NCBI GenBank assembly: GCA_033675265.1
Contig: JAUJYZ010001231.1
Span: 1-64,000, forward strand
Direction of reading: 5' to 3'
Source of the DNA: Actinostola sp. cb2023
Taxonomy: Eukaryota; Cnidaria; Anthozoa; Actiniaria; Actinostolidae
DNA length: 64,000 nucleotides
The notes below the pieces were generated by a model. It did no database searches, had not been told where the DNA came from, and was given only the letters and a program-made list of their open reading frames with translations. Positions 35,485-48,054 of this stretch are shown piece by piece (position 1 is the stretch's first letter; every line of letters begins with the position of its first letter). Made by a program: the position numbers and the translations under genes.

Positions 35485-36635
35485 GCGACGAGTCTGCTTA
35501 TGGGATATGTCTGCTTATGGGATGAGTCTGCTTATGGGATATGTCTGCTTATGGGATATGTCTGCTTATGGGATATGTCTGCTTATGGGATATGTCTGCT
35601 TATGGGATATGTCTGCTAATGGGATATGTCTGCTTATGGGATATGTCTGCTTATGGGATGAGTCTGCTTATGGGATATGTCTGCTTATGGGATATGTCTG
35701 CTTATGGGATATGTCTGATTATGGGATGAGTCTGCTTATGGGATATGTCTGCTTATGGGATATGTCTGCTTATGGGATATGTCTGCTAATGGGATATGTC
35801 TGCTTATGGGATATGTCTGCTTATGGGATGAGTCTGCTTATGGGATATGTCTGCTTATGGGATATGTCTGCTTATGGGATATGTCTGATTATGGGATGAG
35901 TCTGCTTATGGGATATGTCTGCTTATGGGAAATGTCTGCTTATGGGATATGTCTGCTTATGGGATATTTCTGCTTATGGGACGAGTCTGCTTATGGGATA
36001 TGTTTTATTATGGGATATGTCTGCTTATGGGATATGTCTGCTTATGGGATATGTCTGCTTATGGGATGAGTCTGCTTATGGCATATGTCTGCTTATGGGA
36101 TATGTCTGCTTATGGGATATGTCTGCTTATGGGATATGTCTGCTTATGGCATATGTCTGCTTCTGGGAAATGTCTGCTTCTGGGATATGTCTGCTTATGG
36201 GATATGTCTGCTTATGGGATATGTCTGCTTATGGGATGAGTCTGCTTATGGGATGAGTCTGCTTATGGGATATGTCTGCTTATGCGACGAGTCTGCTTAT
36301 GGGATATGTTTTATTATGGGATATGTCTGCTTATGGTATATGTCTGCTTAAATGGGATGAGTCTGCTTATGGGATGAGTCTGCTTATGGGATGAGTCTGC
36401 TTACGGGATATGTCTGGTTATGGAATATGTCTGCTTCTGGGATATGTCTGCTTATGGGATGAGTCTGCTTATGGGATATGTCTGATTATGGGATATGTCT
36501 GCTTATGCGACATGTCTGCTTCTGGGATGAGTCTGCTTATGGGATGAGTCTGCTTATGGGATATGTCTGCTTATGGGATATGTCTGCTTATGGGATATGT
36601 CTGCTTATGGGATGAGTCTGCTTATGGGATATGTC
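35485..36635. repeat. 17-bp tandem array (about 67 copies)
   Basis: The unit is TCTGCTTATGGGATATG, with common variants GATGAGTCTGC, GCGACGAG and TGATTATGG, and local higher-order blocks (35,541-35,729 recurs at 35,755-35,900). 17 bp times 3 gives a 17-residue repeat, so several frames stay open; these are not genes. Confidence 0.95.
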
Positions 36636-38352
36636 TTGGGTACCATGTCTTGGGTATCATGCCGTGGGTATCATGTCTTGGGTACCATGTCTTGGGTATC
36701 ATGCTGTGGGTATCATGTCGTGGGTACCATGTCTTGGGTACCAAGTCTTGGGTACCAAGTCGTGGGTTCCATGTCTTGGGTACCATGTGGTGGGTATCAT
36801 GTCGTGGTAATCATGTGGTGGGTATCATGTCGTGGGTACCATGTCGTCGGTATCATGTGCTGGGTATGATGTCATGGGTATCGTAATGGGTATATCACGT
36901 AGTGGGTGTCATGTCATGGATATCATGGGTATCATGTGGTGGGTACCATGTCATGGGTATCATGTGGTGGGTACCATGTCGTCGGTATCATGTGGTGGGT
37001 ATCATGTCATGGGTATCATGTAATGGGTATCATGTGGTGGGTACCATGTCGTGTGGGTATATCATGTAATGGGTATCATGTGGTGGGTATCATGTGGTGG
37101 GTATCATGTGGTGGGTATCATGTGGTGGGTGTCATGTCATGGGTATCATGTGTCGTGGGTATCATGTGGTGGGTACCATGTGGTGGGTACCATGTGGTGG
37201 GTATCATGTCGTGGGTATCATGTGGTGGGTATCTTGTGTTGGGTACCATGTCGTCGGTATCATGTGCTGGGTACCATGTCATGGGTATCATGTGTCATGG
37301 GTATCATGTGTCATGGGTATCATGCCGTGGGTACCATGTGGTGGGTATCATGCCGAGGGTATCATGTCGTGGGTATCATGTGGTGGGTATCATGTGGTGG
37401 GTATCATGTGGTGGGTGTCATGTGGTGGGTGTCATGTCATGGGTATCATGTGTCGTGGGTATCGTGCCGTGGGTTTCTTGTGGTGGGTACCATATCGTCG
37501 GTATCATGTGGTGGGTACCATGTGGTGCGTATCATGTTGTGGGTATCATGTCATGGGTATCATGTGTCGTGGGTATCATGCCGTGGGTATCATGTGGTGG
37601 GCATCATGCCGTGGGTACCATGTCGTGGGTACCCACGACATGGTACCCACGAAATGACACCCACGACATGGTACCCACCACGTAATACCCACCACATGAT
37701 ACCCATGGCATAATACCCACCACATGATATCCACGACATGTTACCCACGACATGGTACCCACCACAAGACACCCACGGCATGATACCCACTACGTGATAC
37801 CCACGACATGATACCCACGACATGATACCCACGACATGATACCCACGACATGGTACCCACGACATGAGACCCATGACATGATACCCACCACATGGTACCC
37901 ACGACATGATACCCACATGATACCCATGACATGATACCCACGGCATGATACCCACCACATGATACCCACCACATGATACCCACGGCATGATACCCACGAC
38001 ACATGATACCCATGACATGGTACCCAGCACATGATACCGACGACATGGTACCCACGACATGATACCCACATGATACCCATGACATGATACCCACGGCATG
38101 ATACCCACCACATGATACCCACCACATGATACCCACGGCATGATACCCACGACACATGATACCCATGACATGGTACCCAGCACATGATACCGACGACATG
38201 GTACCCACCACAAGATACCCACCACATGATACCCATGACACTCACGGCATGATACCCACCACATGATACCCACGGCATGATACCCACGACACGATACCCA
38301 TGACATGATACCCACGACATGATACCCACCACATGGTACCCACCACATGATA
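36636..38352. repeat. 14-bp tandem array with internal inversion (about 120 copies)
   Basis: The unit is CATGTGGTGGGTAT, with TCGTGGGTAC and TCATGGGTAT variants. Orientation flips at GTCGTGGGTACCCACGAC (37,622-37,639): about 995 bp lie left of the mirror and 722 bp right. The strand is strongly G-rich to the left and C-rich to the right. ORFs of up to 259 codons are repeat artefacts. Confidence 0.95.
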
Positions 38353-39151
38353 CCATAAGCAGACTCGTCGCATAAGCAGACTCATCCCATAATCAGACAT
38401 ATCCCATAATCAGACATATCCCATAAGCAGACATATCCCATAAGCAGAAATATCCCATAATCAGACTCATCCCATAATCAGACATATCCCATAAGCAGAC
38501 ATATCCCATAAGCAGACATATCCCATAAGCATACTCATCCCATAAGCAGACTCGTCCCATAAGCAGACATATCCCATAAGCAGACATATCCCATAATCAG
38601 ACTCATCCCATAATCAGACATATCCCATAAGCATACTCATCCCATAAGCAGACTCGTTGCATAAGCAGACATATCCCATAATCAGACATATCCCATAAGC
38701 ATACTCATCCCATAAGCAGACATATCCCATAAGCAGACATATCCCATAATCAGACATATCCCATAAGCATACTCATCCCATAAGCAGACATATCCCATAA
38801 GCAGACATATCCCATAAGCAGACTCGTCGCATAAGCAGACATATCCCATAAGCAGACTCATCCCATAAGCAGACTCATCCCATAATCAGACATATCCCAT
38901 AATCAGACATATCCCATAAGCAGACTCATCCCATAAGCCGACATATCCCATAAGAGACATATCCCATAAGCAGACATATCCCATAAGAGACATATCCCAT
39001 AAGCAGACATATCCCATAAGCCGACATATCCCATAAGAGACATATCCCATAAGCAGACATATCCCATAAGAGACATATCCCATAAGCAGACATATCCCAT
39101 AAGCCGACATATCCCATAAGAGACATATCCCATAAGCAGACATATCCCATA
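38353..39151. repeat. 17-bp tandem array, inverted (about 47 copies)
   Basis: Complement of the array at 35,485-36,635 (CATATCCCATAAGCAGA unit), with a 14-15-bp shortened variant (CATATCCCATAAGAGA) near 38,945-39,130. It is shorter than its mirror partner. Confidence 0.95.
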
Positions 39152-40730
39152 TATAACATTGGACTCTTGAGATAATTTATGCAGTATAATGTACGTGCAA
39201 TAATATTTAACAATTAGACTACAAGTTTGAGTTTTCTACGAGTCAATAGTCAACGAGGCACGTATAGCGTTGAGTTGACTATTTGAACTCATAGAAAGCG
39301 AGAATGAGTACCAGTCTAATAAAATATTGTTTTAGTAGATTTACCAACTAGATTGCAGGATTCGTGATAGTATGCTAGTAATGGTTTCTACTAATTAGAG
39401 TACAATATAGAAATTATGCTAAGGTCCATTAGGTCCATGTTCAATATATAAAAAGGAATCTCGATCCCACACATCCATTTATTATGTTGCTTGACACACT
39501 TGGAGCACTTCAATGATCTTTCTTTCATTATAACCTTTGATGTTGGGATGTAGAATTTTCCACATGATATATCTTGCAAGGTAGGGGTAGCATTATGAAT
39601 GATTCTATGGCAATAGACAGCTTGTCCTATCATGCAAATGTGTTTTTCGATCCTTAAGACCCAATAGTCTGTCCCGTACCTCCTATGTAGATCGAGTGAC
39701 AGTGGGTGCATATTATACATTACTACTATACAAATAGTAATACCACATAAATTATTTATCTCAGAGTCCAATGTTATCATTCACTTACATGTATTATATT
39801 AAACTAAAAATCAGTATATACATAAACTGCAATGCTTTATTATGCTCTTGTAGTTAGAAATATAAAATATTGTTGTGTTGTTTGGTGTATTCTTATAGTC
39901 TAGTGGGGCAAAATATTCCATTGTTTTAATTAGTAAGCTTAGTTGTATCAAGCACCAATTGAATCTATTTACTATAGAATCATCAGTCAGTTTATTAATT
40001 AATCAATTCTAAAACTTAGATGGATAAGACTCATAGATCTGTGGTATATAATTTGTGAAACAGTACAGTTCTACTGAATTATCACTATTAAAATATCAGC
40101 TATTTGTACCATACAAAGTTAGTAAGCTTAAGTTTTTTTTTACTGTATCATACAGAATACTAAAAAGCATAAATTTTACATAAGCTTACATAAGCTTAAT
40201 GTTTATTTAGAAACACGGTAAAATCATCAGTATAAATAAGTTACAATACAATGGTTATCTAAAAATATAAAATACAAATAAACTATTATTTGTTACTGTT
40301 TTACATGATTGCCGTGTGGGAACTCTACAGTTTGACGAACAACATTGCTAACTTTAATCAGAGTCAGGCATTTAGCTTCTTTCTTTCCGTGATACTTACC
40401 GGGAAATCAATAACTAAAGCTTTAACAGATACAAATATCAAGGGAAATAGACATCTAGGTGATTCACACAGTTAAATAAGTAAGAATCAAAGTACATTAC
40501 ATATAAACTGTCGGTATGTATATCGTAAAATGGCGGACTTTTACTAATCACAAAATATAAAACAGTCTACCTCCCCCCAAAGTGTTTTCTCGATCAGGAC
40601 CAAACTGCCACGGACATTCGTTCCCAGTTCTTAGGTCGAGCTTGATACATTCTATCGAGTGTTTTGATTGGCTATATGATAGTGCCTACGTCAGAGGACA
40701 GTTCTACCACGGAGGACAAGTCTGCCACGC
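39152..40730. repeat. Right arm of palindrome Y
   Basis: Inverted partner of 33,990-35,484, ending in the uninterrupted terminus GGAGGACAAGTCTGCCACGC. It serves as the empty-site reference for the PIF1 element insertion. Confidence 0.85.
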
Positions 40731-40732
40731 TA

Positions 40733-41578
40733 CATGTGTTGACCAAAACAGAGTAACGACTGGGAATGAGTCTGGTTTTTCTGGGAATTTGATGAACAAG
40801 CACATCTCCAGCTGAGTTCTGAGTTGTTTCGTTTCTTCTAAAGGTAAGCTTGATATTTTACTGTTAAATACTAAAATAGTGTTCATACATCGTGTATATC
40901 GCTTGATAAATCAAGTACGATTGTGTTTTACGACTACATTCTATCGAATATCGATGGAAACTTTGTAGTTTTGCAGCTCGATCTGTCAGTTGGTCGGCAG
41001 GGATTCTACGAACTCTAAAAGATACAAAACTCACTTTAGACATGACGTTTACCAGTTAAACTACTGCGATATACACTGGAAATACTTTGAGTTGCTCTTC
41101 TAAGTTTAGATGAAGTTTGTGTTCCGTAATTTCCTCGTCGTGCTGTTGTTTAATAGACAGATTTACACATCTGGGTCGAGAACGCCTTCATGTTGTCTCC
41201 TACCCTGCGAGCAGAGGTTTTTTTCTAACTCCGTAGAAAATTCACCCGAAGACCTATCATCTCGAAAGCCATTTAGATCGATAAATTTGCTTTCCATCCA
41301 TACCTAATTTGTTGGGAGTTAGTGTCGATTCGAGCGAGAAATTCACGATAATCCAACAAAATTTCTATCCAAATCGCCATCGAGAAATACGGTTTCGTTC
41401 AACCCACGTCCACGAGTCACTGCATGCGTGTATCATCAACTCGCTTCGATTTGTTCTAAGTTCTAGAGATCTCTAAACCCTTTGCAGTACTAGTAATGGA
41501 TTGATAAATCCATATCTCTATGAATTATTGTGGTTATTTTGAAAACAATACGACATACCAGCTGTAACCTTCCTCCCG
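40733..41578. other. No gene seen; two repeated segments
   Basis: 41,205-41,400 is the inverted partner of 28,930-29,110. About 41,440-41,560 (CTAAACCCTTTGCAGTACTA, TTATTGTGGTTATTTTGAAA) recurs directly at 46,455-46,560. A 65-codon ORF at 41,110 overlaps repeat DNA and is not convincing. Confidence 0.5.
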
Positions 41579-44500
41579 AACAAGACGCTCAATGAGCGTA
41601 CACTCGGGCTTATGAAAAGGACAATGTCAGTTGCGTGAGGAGAGACCTGACAATAGGGAGCTTAAGCAGCAGACGTTTTTGTCAACACGGACGGCGCGCG
41701 CACTGACGAATGATGTTCGAATCGACCGTTGACGTCCGTGACGGCAATCTATCACGTGAAAACTGGTGAAGTGCCGTCGTAGATTGCCGTCACGGACGTC
41801 AACGGTCGATTCGAACATTATTCGTCAGTGCGCGCGCCGTCCGTGTTGACAAAAACGTCTGCTGCTTAAGCTCCCTAATGACTGACAGTTGCGTGACGAG
41901 GGAGACTATATGTCTGCCAGATGAAGGGCTATGTACGATCTCGATTTACGAACATTTACCTTGCTCGCCTTAAATGCTTTGATGTAGTTTTGAAGTAAGA
42001 TTTTTACGATTCCTTTTCCTTCTGAATTTTTCAAACGTGGAATAAAATAAACATCCATCATGAGTTAGAACTTCGTATTTTTAAACATCCAGTTGATTCA
42101 GTATGATGTGACAAAGCTCGACCAATCTGCTGTCTCTGCCTATACATTAAAAAATCTTGTTCGATTTATCTCGAAATCAGAAAGGAATTATCGATTAAAA
42201 ATCAAAAGCTGCTTCTGTTAGATTTAAGATGTGACCTCAAGTGACCTCAAATACGTTTAAATACGTATGACAGCGTACTTTCAAGAGTCGGAGATCTTTA
42301 TCTATGAGTCACCGACCGAAATAGTCTCCCTTGTCACTGAGCGTCTTCTTCTGCAATAGATCCCTAAAATCTAAGGACGTTTTGATTTCGATTGTATTTT
42401 TGCCGTTCACTGACCTGTTTTGAGCGTGGAAATTCTGTTTTAAATAGCCTACGCGGCAGTTCTATATAAAATTAGGTCGCGTAATAGATGTATGATCACA
42501 CAATGATCACACAACTGTAATCATAATGAATTTTTCAAACGTGGAATAAAATAAACATCCATCGTGAGTTACTGAAAATAACTCGACTGGTTCGATTGTT
42601 TGCATGACTTCTGTACATATAGCTTTCTGTCAATAGATGTTGTTACATCGCTGGTCGTGAGTTTAATTAAAAATACTCAAGGACATAACTGTACACCAGG
42701 GGCAATAGCGTGCTTTTTTCCCAATGTACGCACATAGTAACGAACGCCGAAGGCGTGAGCTAGTAGGGGGGTGAGGGGGCAAGCTCCCCCTGAAAATTTA
42801 GAAATCTAGAGACTCGGAAATACCATTTTCTTCGTTTTCCAGCGGACTTTCTCGCTACATAAATACATAGCTAGTAAAATGCATTTATCACTCAGTTTTT
42901 GGGGGGGATTTAAAGGTTATGAAAAGGATTTATGTAAATGGGTTATATACCGCTACCGTTATCGCTAATAGCGATATAACAACCCTAGGCGAAGCCTTTG
43001 AGACTGTACTAACTACAATTATTATTACACATGCCTACAATGACTAATTGCAAGGGGAAATTTATTGGCGACACAATCTGACGAGCGGCGAAGGCGCGAG
43101 CTCGTAGGGGGATGCGAGGGCCAAGCTCCCCGAAAAATTTTGAGGTATAGGTTCTCCAAAATAGCATTTCCTGCCTTCTGTGAGTAGTTTCCAGCAAGTT
43201 TAAACTGAGTCAGCTGTTAAGATTTTGTCTTTGATTTCAATTTTTTTTAAATATTTTTATGTTTCTTATAATATATAGATTTTAAGTATTTTAAATTGTA
43301 CGCACGTGCATACTTGCGTATATGCACGCTACGCCCCTGTACACGTAATATTACAATTAAGCAACAAACATGGCATAGCGAGGTCATGTTCATTTGCTTT
43401 TCAATTCATTTTTGGATATGAGTTCGATTTCGTGGAAAGGCGTTATAGAACAGCCGATAAAACACGGGCTTTAAACAGGCTCATTTCACAGACAAAAGCA
43501 TACGGCTATTCGTGTGGGCCCACTCTGAAAGATGTCGTTTCATTTATAACAAAAGCAAACGCGCCTTAGCTTCATCGTGGAATGATCAACTACAATCCTG
43601 AACTTAATAGCTTGAAGATCTATGATGAGAAATCTTGAAACTCGACATGAAGTCTGGCCAAGAAAGATTAGAAAGCACAAACCAATCAGGGAAAGCACCG
43701 GAGGTCAAGGGGCCAAAATAAAAATATTTTCTCGTCTAGTGAAGTATATACTGTAAAGCCGGTTCGCAGTACTGAAATTGCAAGGAAAGCATGTTCTATC
43801 GAGCTTGAGTCACGCAACAACGAGCAACCAAAAACTGTTTCATTGTACATATACAATACTTTATGATCATTCTAAACCATAGTGTTTTATCTTTATAATC
43901 TATCCCTGAAACATTGCAACACGTACAATCGTATTCTGCACGGTTTTCGCTGAATAAACAGATTAGATCACTGTTATCTTTATAATCTATCTCGGAAACA
44001 TTGCAACACGTACAATCTACATGTGTAACTTAGTATTCTGCACGGTTTTCGCTCAATAAGCACATTACATCACTACCTTGCCTACATGTTTGATGCATTA
44101 GTCTACGGCGCGCGGGCTCTTGCTCGATCGAGCTTTATTGCCATTGACAATATTTCATTGACAATGGATATATGGTCGAGAGCAAATCAAAATTAGCAAC
44201 AAAAGGCCTACTCTGGGGTCCAATGTCGCCTAATAACAAACATGACATAGCGAGGTCATGATAGTTTTTGAGTTCATTTCATTTGATTTTCAGTTCATTT
44301 TTTGATGAGTTCGAGTTCGTGGAATGAAGTCGTAGAACAGCCCTTTCGAAAACGCTCGAGGAAGATTTAGAGTATGCGTATCTGGTATGTAGTAAGCGTA
44401 TGCGTTTCGATGGCTTGCTTTTCAGTCTCGACTGCCTCGACTGTTTGCATGACTTCTGTACATATAGCTTTCCGTATTAGATGTAGTTACATCGCTGGTC

Positions 44501-44831
44501 GTGAGTTCAATTATAAATACTCAAGGACATAACTGTACACGTACTATTATAATTAGCAACAAAAGGCCTAATCTGGCGTCCAATGTCGCCTAATAACAAA
44601 CATGAAATAGCGAACTAGAATCCTGACCTTTCGATAGCTTCAAGATTTACAGCTGCTTTCAAAACTAAGATTCAAATCTACTTGAGTCCTGTGTGTCGTT
44701 TGTCTTCCCTTATCTGCTTCAGGAGTAATCTTGAAACTCGATACGATCAAATACTTCGCATTCTATGACCATGAAAAAAATAAAAAGAATTTGTATTTTA
44801 TAACTCGGGCTTCCTTCGGAAGGGCCCGAGT
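41579..44831 (+). mobile_element. Element E2: hairpin-ended Helentron-like element (extent tentative)
   Basis: The 5' end AACAAGACGCTCAATGAGCG (stem ACGCT/AGCGT) is followed by ACTCGGGCTT. The 3' hairpin ACTCGGGCTTCC...GGGCCCGAGT is at 44,803-44,831. Inside are a 220-bp palindromic MITE, two blocks with GGCGAAGGCG and CAAGCTCCCC (42,745-42,795, 43,085-43,130), and direct repeats such as GTTTGCATGACTTCTGTACA at 42,598 and 44,448. The other 3' end at 48,026-48,054 could equally pair with this 5' end. No Rep/helicase is encoded. Confidence 0.45.
41656..41875. mobile_element. 220-bp palindromic MITE
   Basis: Ends GGGAGCTTAAGCAGCAGACG with about 100-bp near-perfect arms containing GACGGCGCGCGCACTGACG, around a loop of about 35 bp. 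TA lies on both sides (41,654-41,655 and 41,876-41,877). Unusually GC-rich for the region. Confidence 0.85.
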
Positions 44832-44834
44832 AAC

Positions 44835-46990
44835 TAGCAAGGTTTGTGAAGAAACCATGTTGTTTACGGAGCCTTTGGCTTTGGTGATTATGCATGACTC
44901 GGTAGAACATGCTTTCTTTGTAAAATCGATTTCACAAACTCAGCGAATCATAGAAATGACAATGACAATAGTTTATTTGGTGCCATAAATATATCTATAC
45001 CAAATACAAATATAAGCTTAAATAAACTAGACATCGCAGCGTGACTCGGCGAACAATCATGCACAATATTTCCTGCCGATTCTGGGCATTCAAATCAGTG
45101 ATTTATTACTTATACAATAATTTCAAAATTCAACAAAATAAAGATCTATCAGTGTTATAAGCTTACCACAACACACAATTACAGCGGTACAAAGTGTAGA
45201 AGACATTTGACTTCGTTTAGCAAAGCGAGATTAGCTATCAAAACAAAATCTACTGGAAAATCAAACCCTCGCTCTCTAGCTTCAGAGATATAATTATCAT
45301 TCGACTCATTTCTATCAGCAGTTCTGATTGGCTGAAAGACCTGCAAATAACTGCGTACAAATAACGGTCTGAGCAAGATTAAGGTGATTCCCTTGAAATA
45401 GAAGCAAATCCTAGAATTTTCTATAACTTGGCATGGTGATACATTACAGTATTGAGTTTCAAAAAATGCACTAAAAACAGGGGGTCACCGCGCTCATTTT
45501 TGCGCTACACTGCTTTGAAATTATGGTATTTTAGGTCTTTCAGTCGAGTCACGCGTGACATCGGGATCGGGTAAATAATTTTCCACAACTTAAAAGACAA
45601 ACTATTAATAATGAACTAAAGTGGTTGCTATAGCTTTTGTATCTCTAGCCTACCGTCTGATAGTAAGAAAATGCTCGAATTTTGCATAGTTGTCGAAAAA
45701 TAGAACAAAAAACACAGATGTTCGAACCACCGAGGGTCTAAAAATCGATACTCCGTATGCTTTCATTCAATTTTTTTAATGTTTGAAATCCTTACTTTTT
45801 TTAATACTTTGCTATATACTAGAGAACTATAGTGTGATGAAAGTTATTGAATAAAAAATGGGGGTCACCGTGCTCGTTTTCGATTTATTTTGAGAAAACT
45901 TCAGTTACACTTGAAATATTTAACGATTTCCAATGGTCTCCAATGTGCGCGAGCTCGATGGCGTAAGTTGGCGCGCGCTCGTCAACTAAAATTTTATTCA
46001 GAATCGTGCGCAGTAGAGCGTGCGCAATGCAATTCAAGGGAATCACCGCAATGTTCGCTGCAAATAACGGTCTGAGCATGCGCACTTAATTGATCATTCA
46101 CAGTGTAAACATGGCAGCTCGTTTTACAATAGTTTTTCTTGATGTTTATATTCAATAAATTCCTTATTGATAGAAATGAGTCGAATGATAAAACAACTAG
46201 ACGCTCTTCTGGCGTGAAGTCGGGCTTCTAAATGCAATTTGTAGCCTATTTGAACTAAATATAGATATCTTATAGTAGTGCGATTAAAACAGTGTTTGCG
46301 GTAGAACAATATAGACCTACCGTATATGCTTTCCTTGCAATTTCAGTACTGCAACTCAGCAAATCATGAATGACAACTGACATAGTATATTTGGTACCAT
46401 AAATATATCCTCACAACTGTTCTCTTCACTGCGTGTATCAAGTCACTTCGATTCTAAGTTCTGAAGATCTCTAAACCCTTTGCAGTACTAGTAATGGATT
46501 GATAAATCCGCATCTCTATGAATTATTGTGGTTATTTTGAAAACAAGACGACATACTAGTAAAGTTCTACATGTAGCTTAATTCCTCCAACTGACAAGGT
46601 TTGTGAAGAAACCATGTCGTTAGAGCCTTCGGTGGTTCCCGGTGATTATGCATGACTCGGTAGAACATGCTTTCTTTGTAAAATCGATTTCACAAACTCA
46701 GCGAATCATAGAAATGACAATAGTTTATTTGGTGCCATAAATATGTATCCATACCAAATACAAATATGGATAAATAAACTAGACAATCGCAGCCAGCGAT
46801 CCACATGCATGGTGATCGAACAATCATGAACAATATTTCCTGCATTCTGGGCATTCAAATCAGTGATTTACTTAGAACTGAACCGATTTCAAAACTCAGC
46901 AAAATAAAGATCGATCTATCAGTATATTAGTTTACCACAACGCACACACAATTACTGACCGGTACAAAGTATAGAAGACATTGTCATTGA
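44835..46990. repeat. Direct duplication: 44,835-45,230 and 46,597-46,990
   Basis: Both copies run from AAGGTTTGTGAAGAAACCATG through ATGCATGACTCGGTAGAACA, GTTTATTTGGTGCCATAAAT and GGTACAAAGT, with small indels. Each follows hairpin-ended element sequence, suggesting that they are parts of two related copies. Confidence 0.75.
45383..46047. mobile_element. Inverted-repeat insert flanked by an 18-bp direct repeat
   Basis: Ends GGTGATTCCCTTGAA and the complement at 46,047. CAAATAACGGTCTGAGCA occurs on both sides (about 45,358-45,375 and 46,061-46,078). Internal GGGGGTCACCGNGCTC occurs twice (45,479 and 45,860). No gene. Confidence 0.6.
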
Positions 46991-47794
46991 GTTGTGACTT
47001 CGTTATTTAGATTTCAATCTTGTGTCAGCTACTTTATGTGCATGCACTCATGTGCGATATTGATAGCATATTTCTCTTCTTAAACTTCTCGCTTGCTGTG
47101 ATCCCCATTATTTCAAAATTTTAACTCAACACATTAGGTCACTTGAGTGATATTTGAATTGTTTTGAGCAATATTTGTCTCGTGTTGATCAGAGCCTTCG
47201 GTAATCTGATCTGAGCGACCGGCACAGGGCGCATGCGCTGTAGAACCCAATATGCATTCTGTGGTCAAAGAATACGAAGAAGAAGAAGAAGAACGCTCTG
47301 CATTTTCAGTGATTGGGAAGGCTGAAAACAGTGGTGGGCCAATGGCCCATCAATTGCTACATTTATGGGCCATAAATTTTCTAAAGGGGCCATCGCTCTT
47401 AAAACCGGAAGTCAAAATGACCCAAAAAACATTTTTTTCGAAATAGTATCCATGTTTTCCCTTTTTGATATCTAAAATAGCTTTCTGAACATGTTTTCGA
47501 TTTTCAACTGCTTTTTGATGTTGAAAAGCGCAAAAAAACAGCGGTTTTTAAAGAAACAAACTCTCATTATAGTACCCAGTCTCCCCTGGGAATTCAAAAT
47601 GGCGGCCAAATTTTCGATTTTTACGGCAAAATATCTCCGAAAAACGTGGACCCACGTTTTTTTGAAATTGTAATGCGTCCCTAAGGCCCCAAAGAAAATA
47701 TTTTTTTGCGCCGTACGATCTAAAAACGTGCCAATGGCGCACGTCCTTCCCTATCACTGATTTTTAGAGTCGGGTTTCCACAGGAAGCCCGACT
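46192..47794 (+). mobile_element. Element E3: hairpin-ended Helentron-like element
   Basis: The 5' end AACAACTAGACGCTCTTCTG (stem ACGC/GCGT) is followed by AGTCGGGCTTC. The 3' hairpin AGTCGGGTTTCC-ACA-GGAAGCCCGACT lies at 47,768-47,794. The 5' and 3' words match each other and differ from those of E1 and E2. A GAAGAAGAAG run lies at 47,275. No recognisable gene; the 60-70-codon ORFs at 47.2-47.7 kb are not supported. Confidence 0.55.
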
Positions 47795-48025
47795 AATTAT
47801 TGAACTCGATTATCGCAAAATATCGTGATTTTGTCACTGACAAATCACGATATTTTGCTCAACCTCGTCCAATAATTGCTTACTATATGATCTGGTGAAG
47901 CCGGCTCGCATGGCAAAACTCGAGAAGGTCACATACTTCACATTGTGTGTACCGATATGATCAAATACTTCGCATTCCGTGGCCTAACAAAAAAATAAAA
48001 TAATAAAAAGAGAGCCCATTTTATA

Positions 48026-48054
48026 ACTCGGGCTTCCTTCAGAAGGGCCCGAGT
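48026..48054 (+). repeat. 3' hairpin of a further E2-type copy (E4)
   Basis: ACTCGGGCTTCC...GGGCCCGAGT, preceded by a 60-bp stretch (ATCAAATACTTCGCATTC) that matches the sequence before the E2 hairpin at 44,803. The 5' end was not located. Confidence 0.6.

Larger units (their letters stand above)
29506..40730. mobile_element. Element Y: giant palindrome with tandem-repeat core (interrupted)
   Basis: Ends GCGTGGCAGACTTGTCCTCC are inverted at 40,730, with TA at 29,504-29,505 and 40,731-40,732. The left end is split after GGCAGAC by the PIF1 element; without it Y is about 6,752 bp. The left arm 33,990-35,484 pairs closely with 39,152-40,730. The core is 17-bp array, 14-bp array, mirror point near 37,630, 14-bp array inverted, 17-bp array inverted, so the whole element is palindromic. 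An 84-codon stretch (34,947-35,201) is present in both arms without recognisable domains. No transposase. Confidence 0.8.

Noticed and set aside
35390..38348. Many ORFs of 60-260 codons with MSAYGICLLMGY or VVGIMWWVSCGG repeats
   Set aside because: Repeat units of 17 and 14 bp lacking stops keep several frames open on both strands; there is no gene-like start or end.
36636..38352. Telomere-like GGGTA repeats
   Set aside because: The unit is 14 bp with CATG spacing and it inverts; it does not match a telomeric repeat.
41110..41307. 65-codon ORF with a hydrophobic N-terminus, like a secreted peptide
   Set aside because: Its second half lies in the segment repeated at 28.9-29.1 kb and it has no supporting context.
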